Source of the DNA: Phallusia fumigata
Taxonomy: Eukaryota > Chordata > Ascidiacea > Phlebobranchia > Ascidiidae
Direction of reading: 5' to 3'
DNA length: 64,000 bases
Assembly (NCBI GenBank): GCA_008931825.1
Contig: QXVZ01015148.1
Coordinates: 120,724 to 184,723, forward strand
Positions 26,001-40,800 of this stretch are shown piece by piece (within the stretch, counting starts at the first letter, position 1; every line of letters begins with the position of its first letter). Made by a program: the position numbers and the translations under genes. The notes beneath the pieces were generated by a model that saw only the letters and a program-made list of their open reading frames with translations, was not told where the DNA came from and ran no database searches.

Positions 26001-26538
26001 AATATTTGCTTGCTTCCAAACGCACTTACTTCCGTTTGTTGACGTGGGTGCTACAAACAATTGTTTAAACAAATAAACAAACGCACAGTTACCGACTTTA
26101 TGATGTTTATTTGCCTACTTAGTAACGTTATCGCAAACTTGCAACAAAAATATACTTGGTTTAAGTCCTCAAACTTTACTAGGTCTTTATTCAAAACAGG
26201 TTTCACGTTTTACCTAAAAAGAGTTTTTTACATGACGTAAACTAATAAAAGGCACACATTTATATGGCAAGCACGCACTCGACAAAAAAACACCGAAATG
26301 GCAATTACAGTCCTGGCCTTTACAGTAAAAACAGCAAGCTTGTGTTTACCATAACACGGTGCACCTACATTGTTTTGAGCAAGTCCAATTCGGGTCGTTA
26401 CCTCTACTTTCAGTACTCTTCCAAAAGTCGATTTTCGTCGATCGCGTTGCACGACCCAGAGCCCGTCATGGTGACTTGCTTTCAAGTCAATTATTGTCTG
26501 TTTCGATGGGGCGAGCCCCAGGCCCCCGCGGGGTGTAG

Positions 26539-26694
26539 ACTTACCACACCGCGAACCCCGTCCGCCCCCGACGCCCTACCCCAGACACAGCAAGTGGTGA
26601 AACGGAAGTTTGCTATCTTGTCGTTGTCTCGTACACTTTGCAACTGTCTTTCTGTGAATGGCGTTCACGTGACAAGATCGCGCGCTGTGATTGG
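26539..26694 (-). promoter_or_regulatory. Candidate promoter and non-coding first exon on the minus strand
   Basis: Read on the minus strand: CCAAT (26694-26690), CACGTG (26671-26666), then a very GC-rich stretch ending at a consensus donor G|GTAAGT (26544-26539). The order CCAAT, E-box, GC-rich leader, donor is that of a 5' exon. No coding exon further downstream was recognised. Confidence 0.25.
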
Positions 26695-29600
26695 TTAACG
26701 TGTGCTACAATTTTTTTCTTTTTTTAGACGCTTTGACGTTTTCTGTGTGAGCAATGTGAAATTGTTAAATTTACGGAATGCAAGTTGTCGTTCTTACTTC
26801 ATGGGAATGTGTTCTTTTTGTTTATCATTTGTTTCAAATCGTGACTTTCCTCTAAAACTTCGGTTTCAGTTTGTTCAAATTGCACAAAAACCAAATTTAA
26901 ACAGTTTAAGCATTCTTTTATTACGCTTTTTATGCAAAAACTCCAGGTGAAACCTTGTGAAAAGGTCTCACCCTAATTAATAGCCGCACAAACCCTTTGC
27001 ACTTCCGCTTGTCAAATTACGAAGCAGAAAAAAACTTTTTTTCTGCAACTCGCGGTTTTCAGGTATGCGTGCAGTCCTAATTACGGCGCTCTAACTTTCT
27101 TGCGGCGCAACACAACGCGATGCGGTTAAGAAGATTATGTTCTCTGCATCAGGTGTGTATGTTTTGGGACAAACACCCGCCCGGCCTCGCTGATCCCCAC
27201 GGCAGCTTGGGCAAGGAGTGAACTCCCCACGAACGGCCTCGCTGTGTTTCTACTCACAACATGAACCGTTTCGCCAGGTTTCCTTAATTTTTCAAGCGAC
27301 CACGAGAGTTTATGTTTCGTTGCGAGAAATTCTTTGTAAATGTTTGTTGTCTGTTCGTCTGTTCGGTTAATACTCCAATGGTTAGGACCAATAGTTCGAC
27401 TTTTTGTTGGCTTTGTTTTCATTCATTAGGAATTGTTTAAACTTATATCCACCACTTTTCGACACAAAACCAATACAGGGTGCGGACTTCTGTGATCCTT
27501 GGAACCTTTTAACCCAGAGAGTTCAATGTTTTTGAACTAAATTCCTTGGGAAACATGGTGTTTTGAATTGCCCCCAATTTCTGTCTGCAAACTCATACAG
27601 ATTTAAAATTCAACTTCAGTTTGCATTTGCAGACACAACTCATTGTTAAGGACAACGGGTGCTATTTTTTAAGAGTGCACGCCGCTGAGTGTGTATTAAT
27701 ATCAAAGAAATTCAGTTCAAATTTTATAAGTTATCGTTTCAGTGTTGTATTTAAAAAACCCATTACGCTGTTTTAAAGGTCGTATAACTCTAATTGTTTA
27801 GTTCTCGGCACGGTAAAGTGCTTATTCGTGGCCTTTTCCTTGTGTCTCATTCGCTTCTAGGTAATATGCCTCAGAAAAGCGTGTTATTATATGAGCGTGT
27901 ATAGGTGTGTTATCACGATTTTACACACATGTATGTGCTTGGGCAACCATCAATTGAACTACTTTTGGCAAAGCTAATAGGTTACTGTTTTTTTCTTGCT
28001 CCAACTTTACCGCGCAAAAGGCAAAAGGGTCTGTGATAAAAAAGATTTTCTACTTCACCCGTTTACACGATTGTACAAACTCGAACCGATCACGAAGTTG
28101 TCGAATGCCTTTGACTTTTTTCAATCACTCACACAGATACGTTTGATATTTTCTGTAAAAACACGCGGCGGTTCTGCATTTCAAACACCGTAGCCTAATT
28201 GATCTGCACGAACTCTCGTGTATGCGCCTTCACGTAACGCCGCTGAAAAATGATGGCGAACTCCGTGACGTCATCTCTCACTCTCTATGGACATTTCGAA
28301 CTGGTACTTGGCGCTTATGCACACCCATTAACTGCTTAGCGGTGGTGTCGAACCTCCAGCTATTAACTTACGAACGTGAGCTAACTTAAAACATTAGGAA
28401 GTTTAAGTAAAGTACGAATTTATAAAGGCAAGCCTGGCAAATGTATTTTGCGTATTAACGTTTCGGCGTTCTATTCTTCTTCCCAAACGATATTTTTACC
28501 CTGGTGGGTTGTATTTCGCGTATTGTTCACCCTGTGGAAGACGACCTGTATAGGGAATCGAAACCACAGAATACATTTGCCATCAGAAGAGCCTTCATAA
28601 ATTCTTGCAATGCCTGGCAGCAACAGTTTATCAAAGTTCTGTATACCTTTAGAAGTTCAGTATTTGTGCGAAAGGCCAACAAAAGGCGTTATGCGTAATT
28701 ATGTCCGACTGCCAAGTACATGAGTAACGTATTAGTTTTCACGTTGTTACCGTATGACTTTATTTAGTCCCGGAACATTTCGTTGATTGTTATCTTCTTC
28801 TGTTATCCTGCTCGATCGATTCCGCAGGCAACTTGCATTCACGTGGGTTTCCAAGAAATGTTTCGTCTCATTTATCATTACCGGTCGTATGGCATGATGA
28901 CTAAATAGTGACGCTTGTTGCATTATTTTTTATGGCTGTATACAAACACCGTCTGTACGGTTCAATGTGGTTCACGGAATTTTTTGGCTTGTCTAAATTA
29001 GTGTTCGGTTGCTTGTAGTGCCGAACGCAAAACTAAATGTCAACTTTAACAGTCCACTGTTTTGCAAATGCTAAGAAGTTTCAAAAAGCGTGTTTTGTCA
29101 AAGAATAGGGCACTGGAACTCAAAATATGTGTACAGGTAAAATAAAGCGTTCAGTCAGACGATGTCCGAAAGCAAAACGCTGACGTCGACTGCTGATGCA
29201 ACTTCACCTTTTAAAATACAAACGCAAGGCGGCCAACCCATAAGCCACATACCGGTTCGTCTTGCTTCTTGGGTTCAGCAAATGTGATTTCACCCGAGAC
29301 TTGGCGCGTTTCGTCTTTCTGATGATGTGATGTTGCTGGTACGGGTTTAACAACGCGAGCGCTTGTGCCATACTTTGTACTCGTAGACCCGTAACCGAAA
29401 AGTGCATGTTTTTTTCATGGTTCTACTTTAGGGTTTCAGGTTTCGGACGAACGTTTAGCGGGGGAGGCTGACTACGGTTTGTAATGTCTATTACCAAGTC
29501 TTTATTGTGTAGGTAAATTTGTTTTTGGTCTGGGTTCAGATTTTGAATTTGTTTTTCAATCTGCATGGAACCATAACGAACAGTACCTTTTATTATGCTT

Positions 29601-31263
29601 TATTGGCAAATGCAAACAGGCAATACTGTTTTGACTGATCAAAAACTGCCCCTCCTACTCTTGTAAAATGTGCTGTCGTAAGCAAGCAAAATTTTGGGTG
29701 ATAAAATTTTCAAGATTTGTGGCCGATTTCTGGTGGATGGTAAAAGCCGTAAACCTCACAATAAACTTTATTAGTTCCATTTCATTGGCCGCTTCGAATC
29801 TGACGATGTTGGTTTTTCAGTCAAACGGTTCGTGATTGGTTACTTAAACGCTTTATGGTGCGCCCACGCCCCAAAGCAAAGGTTGGCGATGTAAAAAAAT
29901 CGTTAAACCCAAAACCTTAAATAGACCACTGTAAAACCCCGCTCTTTGACATCAGTAAATTTCATTAAAAACGTATGTCTACATGTATATTTGCAATAAA
30001 GGTGGTTTTCTGGCTTCCATATCATTCTGCAAAAGCCTGCTCACAACGGGCGCATTGTCATACCTATTTTATCAGATTAATTGCACAGACTTGGAAATAC
30101 CAGTTGTAACATTCGCTTGGCTGTGAAAAAATTGGGTTGGTTAAATTGGTTTTTGGCAATGTGTTGAAGCTTTTGCCTGCTGTTAATAGGAATTGCGAGT
30201 CGTGCAACAGTATTTGATAGTGGTTTACAAGTGAAAAATTTTAAAATTTCGCTGTGGCACTTCAGAGTTTCATGTACAAATTTGTTTAAATTGGTCGTCA
30301 AAATCGTTTTCTCCTTTACGATATTCCACTTAAAAGTGTAATTACGAAACTGAAATACCAAGATTCTTCTTTAAAACTATTTGTGACTGCAATCAGCCTT
30401 CAATCTGTTTCCTATCTCTTTCACGCACAAATGTGGCAACAACTGGCCTAGAATTTCCTGCGTCCATTAGTCGCCTCTAATTGGCTATTTCCTTTTCACA
30501 ATTGACCAATCGCTGCGCTCGGCGGGTGCTCGCCGCTGGTCGTGCGAAAACCCTAATGCGTAACGGATGGACTTCACCAGGGGACCTGCATTGTTGAGTG
30601 ACTGACTGTCTCATTTAGTGATTTTTCCCGCCTTGAGAATGTGTTTCATCTCCTGGGGAATTGTTAAAGTAAACTGGCCGCTTTTTGCCCCCTTCAAAGG
30701 CTTGTCATTAGAACTTGTTTGTAAGGTTACCGCCGTGGTCTAAATAAAGGCGGCTCTCTTGAGGTGTCATTTCGGGATGATTCAAATCCTCGCTTTGGGA
30801 GCAAACGTTACTTTCCGGATAAAGTCCGTCGACTTCCAGTTATCACTTATTTTGCGTGATGCTATTTTGGTTGTTTTCTTCCGGTCTACAAGTATTACCG
30901 TTGTCATCATAGTGAATGTCGTGTATTCCAAGGTCCGCTTTCCCAGTATATTTCTCACAACAGTCCTTAGACTTGGTCATTAATTTTTTTTTAATAGGGT
31001 AAAAACTGAAATATGCTTTTGTCTATTTCCATTTTAAAAACGGACGAAAAAAGCGCATTTTGACAACACTGGGTAACCACGCAGTATTCCACCATCTAAA
31101 CATCGTACAACTCCGCTTATCGCTCTAACAAGCTCCAAATCTTAATCCCGGCCCTGCTCGTTACAACACAAAAGAAAACCCTCCAACTTAAAGTCAGATT
31201 CCTGTTCGCTTGTTTATTCATTGAATCCACCTCGTAACGAAGATTACTCGACGATTACCAGAT

Positions 31264-31368
31264 CACGTGGCTTGTAACCACGGCAACGCACCGCTGCAAT
31301 AACACGCGATCGCTGTTGGTTGATGGACGCATCGTCATTGCGAGCGCGGTGGCGGAATGGTGACGTCA
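31264..31368. promoter_or_regulatory. Promoter-like cluster: E-box, RFX X-box, CRE
   Basis: CACGTG (31264-31269), GTAACCACGGCAAC (31274-31287, a close match to the RFX X-box) and TGACGTCA (31361-31368) within 105 bp in CpG-rich DNA. X-boxes mark ciliary gene promoters in animals, but no ciliary gene is seen nearby. Confidence 0.35.
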
Positions 31369-31739
31369 CAAATCGCCTTGTTTGAAAACAATAGAGCCAT
31401 TGTGGTGGGCTTAGTGGGGTGTTGTTGTTTTTACGCGGACCACAGTGTTGTCGTTAAGTGGATGTGAGCGTTTGCCTGTCGCCTGTCGCACTAAGAGCCC
31501 CACTGATTGCGGTTTGGATCCTTTTATCTGCTGATCTGTGATACCCGTTGATTCATATTCCATCATTACCATTAGCCTGTCATACAACAATCCCTTTATT
31601 TTCGATTTGTAATGTTTGTGTGAGCCTCTGAATTCTAGATGTTACAGCACCGCTACCTAAAAACTTGGGTCATACAAACAACGTCGAATTTGTATTATTT
31701 AATTTCAAAGCAAGAATGTCTACTTCTTTATAGGTAGAT

Positions 31740-31866
31740 CAGTGGTTCCAAACTTTTTTATGTTACTTCTTATCACCGTCTTTTCGTATTTGTCTGGTAG
31801 GGGAGGAATGAAAAATTCCAAAATAAGCAAAGTGAGGAATGTATTAAAAAAGGCTTGAAGCCACTG
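31740..31866. mobile_element. hAT-like MITE, copy B (best preserved)
   Basis: Starts CAGTGGTTCCAAACTTTTTT and ends AAAAAAGGCTTGAAGCCACTG-like, so the two ends are imperfect inverted repeats of about 20 bp with the CAGTGG terminus common in hAT-derived MITEs. Internal TTCCAAAATAAGCAAA is shared with copy A. The 8-bp duplication expected of hAT is not seen. Confidence 0.6.
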
Positions 31867-34800
31867 CCCTTTCCCGTTCTGTACAAGACACCGAGTTCGC
31901 ATTTGGACAAAAACAAAAATCGCCTTTGATCCTCGACCGTTCGTAAGCCAGGAATTTTAGTCCCGACTTTCTTCACGAGTTCACTTCAAAAACGCGTCGT
32001 GGCCCGCACACCTGCGCATGACGTCACAGGTCGTTTTGCTCTCGACTTCTCTGACAGAGTTTGGTTCTTTTGCATTCCTCGCATTATCATGCTTGGCAGG
32101 ACGGCTTTGAAACGCCCCAGGCAAATGCCTCATGCGCTATGTTTGTGGCGTTATCGGCGAGTTTTGGTAAACTTTAGTATTGAATGGCACGCATCGCAGT
32201 TTTTTTAATCATGTCATCTATCGTTGACCGTTTAAATGCAAAAAATACCACAAAAGCCGACCGCAAAACACTTGTGTAAGCCCCAACAGTCTCGAATAAT
32301 GACAAAAATGGACTTACAGTACTAGCAACCAGTTGAATAGAATTTATCATATTCTTCTAATCAGCATTTAACAATCTTGTCGTAAATTCTTGCAGAAACT
32401 TAGCGGATGCAAATTCACCGTGAGTTAGGCCGTTGCATTTTTAATATTGACAAAAATTGGACCAATTGACGATCCGTTGGATAGCACTTAATATATTCTA
32501 CATATCCGTGCTTAGTAATCTTTAACATTAAATCATTGCAGAATTAATGCAAATTCATTGTTAGTTAAGTCGTCGCATTTTCTCCTTTTCTGCGAGTCGG
32601 TTTCCTTTGATTTGTGGTAAACTCAATTTCGGTTGGCGGTGACTTAGTAAAACCGCGTGTAAACGTATCATCGTCGTTGTGGCTCGACGTGAGACGAAGC
32701 GCAGGCTGGAATCAAACGGCGCTCAGAGATCGACCAGAATTTGTTGTAAACTTATAAATATGTCAAACATCATTGTCGGTGATGTCGATTTCAGGGCGGT
32801 TTCGCACTCACAGACGGCGTAAAATCAGTTAACAGGCTTATGTAGCCAAAACTAACACAACGTCTTCGCGAAAACACAAAGCTCAGTCATTAGATGTACA
32901 AAAATAGAGTGGGTTGAGAGTAAACAGCATTTAGGTTGCGTTCCCACAGCTCGAAATGACTTTGCAGTCCGCCGAATAATCCTCAGCGAAAGGAGAAACA
33001 ATCTCGATGATCTCCTGGCCAGTAATTACTGCCCGCACTGGATTAGAGGCATCTGCTAGTTTTGGGCTCAACTTTCGCTGGTCCGGATCAGAGCGATCCT
33101 CGCTGGTAAAAGTTGCCGAAAATTGCACAATTTAAAAGCAGGGATCCATCGCAAGAAATGGTGTTTTTTTCTCTTGCGTTTAAACACCAGTAAGCCTCCC
33201 ACTCATACATGCTGTTTTCGACGAAGAGTTCCAAGCATGTTGTGCAACCTCTTCCAAACTAAAAACGGCGTTTATTGCAGTGTTGTTAAAAATTCGTTTT
33301 TTTTCTCGCAAAGAACTTATAATTCATGAAATACCTTTTGTTTTGCAGGTCGATATTAAAGGTAATAATGTATGTAGGAATATGCGGACTCTGTCTTCCA
33401 ACGCTGTTTTGATGGTTGTCAATGTTGACAAAACTGTGCAAGATTCACAAGCAAGAACGATTTGAACATGAATTAGTTGTAAAGATGATGCGATGTCACA
33501 TCAGTACATAGAAGGCTCTTCTGACATCGATTTTTATTTACGTTTGCCGTTTGCTAAATATCTTGGCGAAAAAATATCGACGGTTGTTGCTTTGTGATTT
33601 AAGGTAGGTAATTTAGTAAAACTGGTAAATATCATCAACTATTAATTTAACTAAGCAGGGAGCGAGCACACCTGACAATTGAAATATATTAATTACTTGG
33701 GAGGCAACAAACTAATTAAACCAACGTACGCAGTTAAGCCCCATTGCCAACGAACCTCCAACCTATCTTCTCTTTTCCCTGTTAATCATCACGCTTAAAA
33801 GAACGTCGTGATTGATGTACCTACAAGCTGAAATCGAATCTTCTTCAGTGGGGAGCACGACGTAACAACACCGAGGCCAGTCAGGTTTCCTGCTCGGCCA
33901 AATCGGCCTCAAGTTCGTAGCTCACCTTGTTGATAGTTGCTCTTCACGCCAAAGCGCCGCTGTATAGATTCCGTAGCTATTAAACTATTGCCGAAGCACT
34001 TTGGCCTTGCTTTTTGAGCTAAGTTGCGGTCGAGTCGGCGATGCTCAGTTCATGCTTGTGTTTTCAACCATAACAGCGCCCGAAAGTGTTGTCCTGTTTT
34101 TGCCTGGGGGTTTGAGGGGGAGGGGGGGCACGCGTTCGGTATTTGTGATCACTTTTCGCTGTTGTCCGTTCTGCAAATGCCGATGGCCTGACGTGGGGTA
34201 TTTGTAAGGTCTGCAAACGTCAAAGAAAAAACGTGTTTTCGGGTGCTTGGTGTGGATTAACCGAATTCGGAATCTTGCATTTAAGTTTAGCAAGGGATGA
34301 AAGAAGCCCAGTTTTCTTTCGATGACCATGCCTTATACAGTTTCCATTAAAGGTAAGGCTTCGGTTTTAATTTCATTGTATCGAGATAACGATTTTTTGT
34401 TCTTGTGAGTCCAGTACGTGTGTGGTACCAATATTGCTACATCTAATAGGCTTTTAAGAGGAACTTGTGTTTTAGGAGTTAAACAGCGTAAAAATTCCCC
34501 ATACACTTCTGTAGGCATGTATATTCAAACTCAAGTTTGATTAAAATCGGTCACGAACGAACTGAAAACGCGCCCCGCTGTTTGACATGAGCGGCGTATC
34601 GTACATTAAACCAATATCGTTGCACGATGCACGAAAACATGACCCCAATACCACGCAGCTACCAGCAGTTTTCAGTGACGCTTGCCCTTAAGAATTGCTG
34701 TATCATATAGGCCCGAAACACTCTTATTAAACCCCAGCGACCGAGCCCAACCCAACAGAATCTTGATCTGCAATCTAACGGGCCGCGATGTCCACGATTT

Positions 34801-37800
34801 GGTTTGTTATTTTAAGGGCCCGCGCACGCAATTAATTTAATCGCCCTACACGTAGCCTCGGGCACAAGACAGAGCTCTGACAAGACCTCGCTGTATTTTC
34901 GCGCGTAGGCAACGCAGTGGCGGCCTGGCAGTAATTTGGCGCCTTGCTTGACGACGTTCAGCTTTTGTCTTGTCTGAAAACTGACACTGATGGCTGATTT
35001 CAACCCGATGCTTAGCGGGGAGCTGAGAATAAGAAAGACTTATTTTTAGTGGTTCATTGAAATAGAATCTATTGATTGCCAACTCCAAGACTTGTATTGT
35101 TTAGTTCAGGCGGTTTGCTGTAAAGCGTTGGCTGGGATGTGAACACTACGAAAACGATTTGATTTAAACGCACGAGCTGAGAAGACTTTTAGACGTTAGT
35201 TGTATGTAAGGTTTTTAAATTTTAGAAAGTTATCGTGTAAACAAGCATCGTTCAGTCATCTGTAGCAAAATTTTATTTTTCTAATTAAACCATAATAGAC
35301 AGAACGTTCGCAAGAATAAAACGCCGTTTTCAATGTAGCGTGGTGCTTAAATTAAATTGTCTAAATCAGATTGAAATGAAGTTTATAGACGAAACACATT
35401 CTCAGCCTTGTAACTTGTAACGCTGTGATTGTCATAGGATGAGTATCATATATTTCAAGTAATTGCCTCAATGCTTTTTCATTCTTCGGCTGAAGCTGAT
35501 GCAATTTCCAAATCCTCTGCTTGCAAAAACTCCCGAGTCAGTGCGTTACTTGTTTTGTGAACCCGAACAAAACAACATTTGCGGCCCAAGTGTGAAAACC
35601 CAGCTGCCGCACAAAGTGTTGGGTTTCAGCGCGTAGGGTTGTTGCGGCACGATCTGCGTTGTTTCGACTCGATACGAAGACGGCGATACGTGGATATTCG
35701 GTGAGTCATTGCGCCAAGGGAACCTTAACGGCTTTGATTCATCAAACGAAACCCGAAAAGCCGGTCTTTTTAAGTAGGGTTTGCGTTTGCTGTTGGGACT
35801 CGCTAAAGCGCGTTGTTGTTTGTTGCAATATTGTTAGGCACACAATGGCTTTAGGTAGTGGAAATACGAAAATGCACGTACTTGCGTGTAATACATTTTA
35901 TACGTTCGCACAAACGCTGTCTTCATTATCAGGAATAAGAATATAAACATGTTTTACACACAAGTACTTCCTTGTATTTTCCTTGTTTTATACATGCATG
36001 AAGTGCTGACTAAGCAAATCGCCATTATACGTGATCTCTTGGTGACCTCTGAAAGCAAACCCTTCATAAGGCACCGTTGTATTGTGGGTTTGTCACATGT
36101 AACTTTGGTGGGCTTGAGAAAGTCTGGTTTTCATGCATATTAATTCCGAATTTTTGTTTTCCCGTGCTGAGATGTTTATGAGCAAATATGGCGGTTTTAA
36201 CCACGCCGGCTCGGGCGTCGCTACAAATGTAATCAGCGTATTACCGATTGCCTGCAAATCAACACTCCAGATTATCTCTCCCCGCCTATTTTTTGTAATG
36301 CCTTGAAAAACCATAGTCTCACGTTCTTACGAAATAATTCAAATCTAACCGATTGCTGTGTGTGGTCTTTTGCGCCGAGGCTAAAATGACGTTATAGGTG
36401 GTAAACAGTAAACAGGAGCGAAGGCGGTCGAAAGGACTCATCCGACTTTTTCAAAACGCGGAGGAGTGTAGAGTTTCGTGCAAGGCACGTCACGCGCACT
36501 TGATTGCTTGTTCGAGCGGATGAGAGCGAGGGCAGGTCCACGGACAAGGTCGCCGTGAAACGCAATATCCACGGATACTTTACGCAGTGATTTTATGCCC
36601 TTGGTGGTCTCCTTGTACTCGTGTCTGCTGGGGTTGGACCTCTGCCCGCCTGGATGGGACTAAAATTGGATTCGAGGCAATTTCGATAATTGCGACGTTT
36701 TTCGTCCCGTGTTTACTGTTCTTTGGACTCGAATTTTCGCTCCTTTGTTTCTAAATTTAGACGCTGAGTCGTTGTTTTTAGATTTGGCAGCGCACCCTGG
36801 AATTTTCACGCCCCGGGTTTTCGGGTGAATCGGTGCACGCAAAGAGTCTAGTTTGTTTCAAATTAAAAAACAAGGGGCCTACGCCATATCAGGGACCAAA
36901 AGTAAACTTGAGACATCATTCATTGGCAACTTATCAAAGGCCAGAATCTCGGGCGAAGCCAAAGAGGGCTCTCTTCCAGTTATTCGTGGGCGTTACGCCC
37001 TGCCGCCTGTGTGACGTCAGGCGCCCAGTTTGTATGTCAATTGTGACGTCACTGGCGGTTATGTGACACCGACGTGTTGGCACTTCGTCTCGCGTTGACG
37101 ACGGCTGTCCCGAATTTAAGTGCTGCGATCTTCGGTTGGGTCGTTTTTTTGGAACCTATGCCAGAAAAAAAGTCAACGAAAAATTCGGACTTTGAAGGTT
37201 AAAAAAAAAACTGGCGTAAAATGCGACCAGGCAAAAAAAGAAGATCGAAAAGCAAAATGTGTAGAAAAATTCGGCCATAAAAGCGTAATAATCAATATTA
37301 TGGCGATTTAAACATATATATATTTCTTTTCGTAAAAAAACATGGTTAAATAACGGCAGTGTGCGATTTTTTACATATCCTGTCGTTAGAATATTTCTAT
37401 TTTGGTTCAGCTATTGATTTAAGCTTGTATTTTCCACGTTGTCTTTCAGCTGCTTAAACCAACCATTACCTTTTGGAAGCAAATGTTTTCGAACGTCCAG
37501 GCGATTTAGCATTTTTCGGATGTTTGACCAAATGTCCGGTTTCTACGCAAACGCCGAATTCCGAGGTCCACGACTTGTTGATGGGCCACAAATTGGCCCG
37601 CTACCCTCGTTAAACTGTCATTTTGTTTGCTTGGCCGCTGTGGCCCTGTTTAGATTGGACTCCGCTGCATTTTCGTCTTGTTTATTTATGGGAGCGCGGC
37701 TTAAATTTGAGGAGAATCCTATCTTGTGTAGGGATCTCTCGAAACCGCGAGGAGAGAAAAAAGACCGTTTGCCTTCTTCTTTCGCGCTCTCGCTGTTTCA

Positions 37801-40800
37801 CTTTCTCTTTTGTAGTGTTGTGTGTGTCGCACATCTCTTTAGACTAGATGCCATTGTGCTTTGGCTGCAGGGCGTGCGTACTCTTCTGCAGATAGTCACT
37901 TCAAAAGAGGAGGAAATCGCGATTTTATCTCAATCAGAATTGAGGGCCTCAGTGGCGCATTTCAGCAGCAACTTTTTAAGCTGCAGTTATAAAATATGAC
38001 TGGCAAAAAGCGCTGTGAAAAAAGACATTTTTGACAGGAAGACATATTTCTCATCTCGTCTTTTGAATGTGGTTTAGTTAGTTTGTTTTCAAGTACGACC
38101 GTGTTTAAGTCAGTTTAAAATTGTACCTATTTCGTAATTGACAGGATTGGAGTTTTTTGCAAAGGGTAAATGTTAGTTTCCAAAAAAAATACGTGTGCAA
38201 AAATTCTCAAGTAAACATTTTTTCTTATAAGCGGTTTTAAACAAATGGCCTAGTTCAGCATATTGTGTGAAACACATTTCAGTTCAAAGCGCATCAATCG
38301 GCACTGAATGCTTTTCGTTTGTCAATTTGACTTCGCGGGCATATGGAAGATGCCCAGTGGTGTCAACAACTCAGCTATCGTCGCTGCTGGACATTGCGCC
38401 GTTGCTGTTTCGCTCTAATTACGAGCCTAGCAGTGTTGGGGAATTCGCCTGCAGCGATTCGCTGTCGGATTATTTGCCTGACTGGCAAGAAGGCCGTCAT
38501 TAAAAGCTTGTCCAATCTGCTGAGAGCGGCCGCTAAGAAGATTGCCGACTCTTTCGTCTCTCGTGTTTTATGGCCCGACGGCCGTTATCGGGTGTCTCGC
38601 TGCGAACGCGCTGCTAGTTGTTTGTTACCGCGCTTGTTCGCAAAGTTGCTTGAGCGAGGTAGAAGTGCCAAGTGATTTGGATGGTTTGCAGTTATTCTGT
38701 AGTCCACAGGCGAAAGTTCGTCTATAGCAGTGTCAACGTGAAAGAATGTGAGATTGTATTTTGAATGAGTTCCGAGAAATGATGAGGAAAGTTTTTAAAA
38801 CGTTTTAGGCTAGTGGCATAAACACCAACACCGTTAAGTTGGACAAGATGGTTGGATACTAGCAGGTTGGAGCTTTAGAAAGCTTTTTACGTGATATCAA
38901 CGTTAGCTCCCTATACGAGTCAGCCTACCCCCAAAACCAGCTATTCAGCAAACAGAAGTTAAAGTATGTTTCCCCGTCAAGCAAGAATGCCCTCAACTTT
39001 TAAAGCAAGTGACTTACGGCGGGTGTGCTCGTTGCCCAAAACCTTCGTAACAGCCTTTTAAGAATTCCGTAAAGCGTGGAAAGGGTTCACAACGGGCCTT
39101 CGTTCCGCCACGCATGGCTTCATTCGCCGAAATGCCCTTAACTCTGCGGGGCCCCACTTAATCGGGTTATACCAGGCTTGGAACAGAGGTAAAGCTTTTG
39201 CGCCTTGGATTTTGTATCTCTAGTTTGAATACGCCTTTTACGAAGGACGAAATTAAGTGAAGAGCATTTTTTTTGTTTTTGGTAGCTTAGTCCAACTTGT
39301 GCGACTTTTAGCTACCGTTAATTTGCATTGGACTGGATTTGATTTTCGTTGCTGGTGTAGTCGTTGTCTCTAAAGGGCAGATTTTAAGTTGTTTATACCT
39401 TTTTTGACAACTGCTGATGCACTTTCTAACTATTAAACGCGCGATTCTAGCCTGAAAACGTGCTTTAGCAGTGCAAAGAAAGCCAGGTGACAATCTGTGT
39501 TTTGTAAAAATAAAAAATCGAAAGTTTGTAGTTTTTGACTCACAATGTACAGTAGATTTTGTAGTCAAAGTGTCTGCGAAAACGTTAATTGGCTTCTATG
39601 TTTGTGTTTGGACACAATTTTCGTCATTAAGTTGTCTCCCGCCGTTCAAAACCAAATTGCAGTATTGCGACGCGGCCCAATCTCTCAGCAATATGTGAAC
39701 TTTAGTCCACACGACAGCTCTTAAGCGGATGTGGAACGGGATGTGAAAATACGGCCGCCGCAGATATATTGAAGCATGAACAACCGCCAATGTTGCGGCG
39801 ATGGCTGGTGCTGCAAGACTGAAAATCGCATTGTTGCGAATTTTTTATCGGTGTACCTTTGGACAAAAGGCAGAGGCCGAAGTACTTTGATTTAAATACC
39901 ACCAATGTAACTTACGTGGCAGAAATACTGTTTGTTATAATTTAATCGCATTAGGTTGGATTTGATTTAGGTCAAGAAATTTAGGTATCTTTTTTGAGAT
40001 GTTAGAACAAAAGCGAATAGTGTGAAATTGTAATAAGTTACATGTGAAAGTTGTTTTTTTCTTTTACTTGTTGGCAAGCTGATATTCAGGCCTGTTACAA
40101 TGTTTAAAAGCTGCAATAAAGTGGTTATATGTTGAAAATATTGCCTAAATTTATTTGAAATATTTGAAATTTAAACAAAATAAAAACACTTCCAATAAAA
40201 ATATAATGTTCTTTTGTGTAAGCCTATGCACTTTTGTAATGCGCTGCTGTTGTTGTTGTTGGCCGTCTTGAAAATCGTAAACTCGAAACGACGAACAATA
40301 TCTGCATTGAAAAGCAATTCTCCGGCGCCTCGTTCGTTGTTCGTGCAAAAACAATGTGTGCTCAGTGGTTTTTCAATTTCTGAGACCTACAATAAAACCT
40401 GACTTCTATATCCCCCAGGCACCGAGATTGCAATGGAAAGTAACGAGGGCTCATTGTGACGCCTTTCCGTAAAAAAGTAACGACTTTGGTCAACACAGCT
40501 TGCCTTTAAACATCGCCAGCCATTAACCTTTGATTCTATTTCTTAACTGTTCGATTTTGCAGCAAGCTGGCAGGTGCAGGGATCTGAAAGCAAGGTCGTT
40601 AACTTTGTTTTCTCTCTAATGCCCTGCACGTAATCGTTTGCAGCAATGTTATTTGTTTGTCCCGGGCGGATGTCGGTCGCCGCCAAGATGGTGTTTCACT
40701 TTGCAAGGACCTTGGCTTTTATGGCAGACCGTTAAAAGCTCTTCCGTGTGCATAAATTGCGAAGCAAGATGATTAATGTCGATTGCAGGTGCAAAGTAGG

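Larger units (their letters stand above)
23056..31739. other. No gene recognised, two promoter-like clusters
   Basis: CRE-like TGACGTCA at 25024, 28266 and 31361, a CCAAT/E-box cluster with a downstream donor at 26.5-26.7 kb (minus), and an E-box/X-box pair at 31.26 kb. Several 60-95 codon ORFs (for example 25566-25847, 28504-28698) show no family resemblance and are expected by chance. Confidence 0.5.

Noticed and set aside
37439-37999. 186-codon ORF
   Set aside because: No recognisable domain, no ATG at its beginning, overlapping frame open too; not enough to call a gene.
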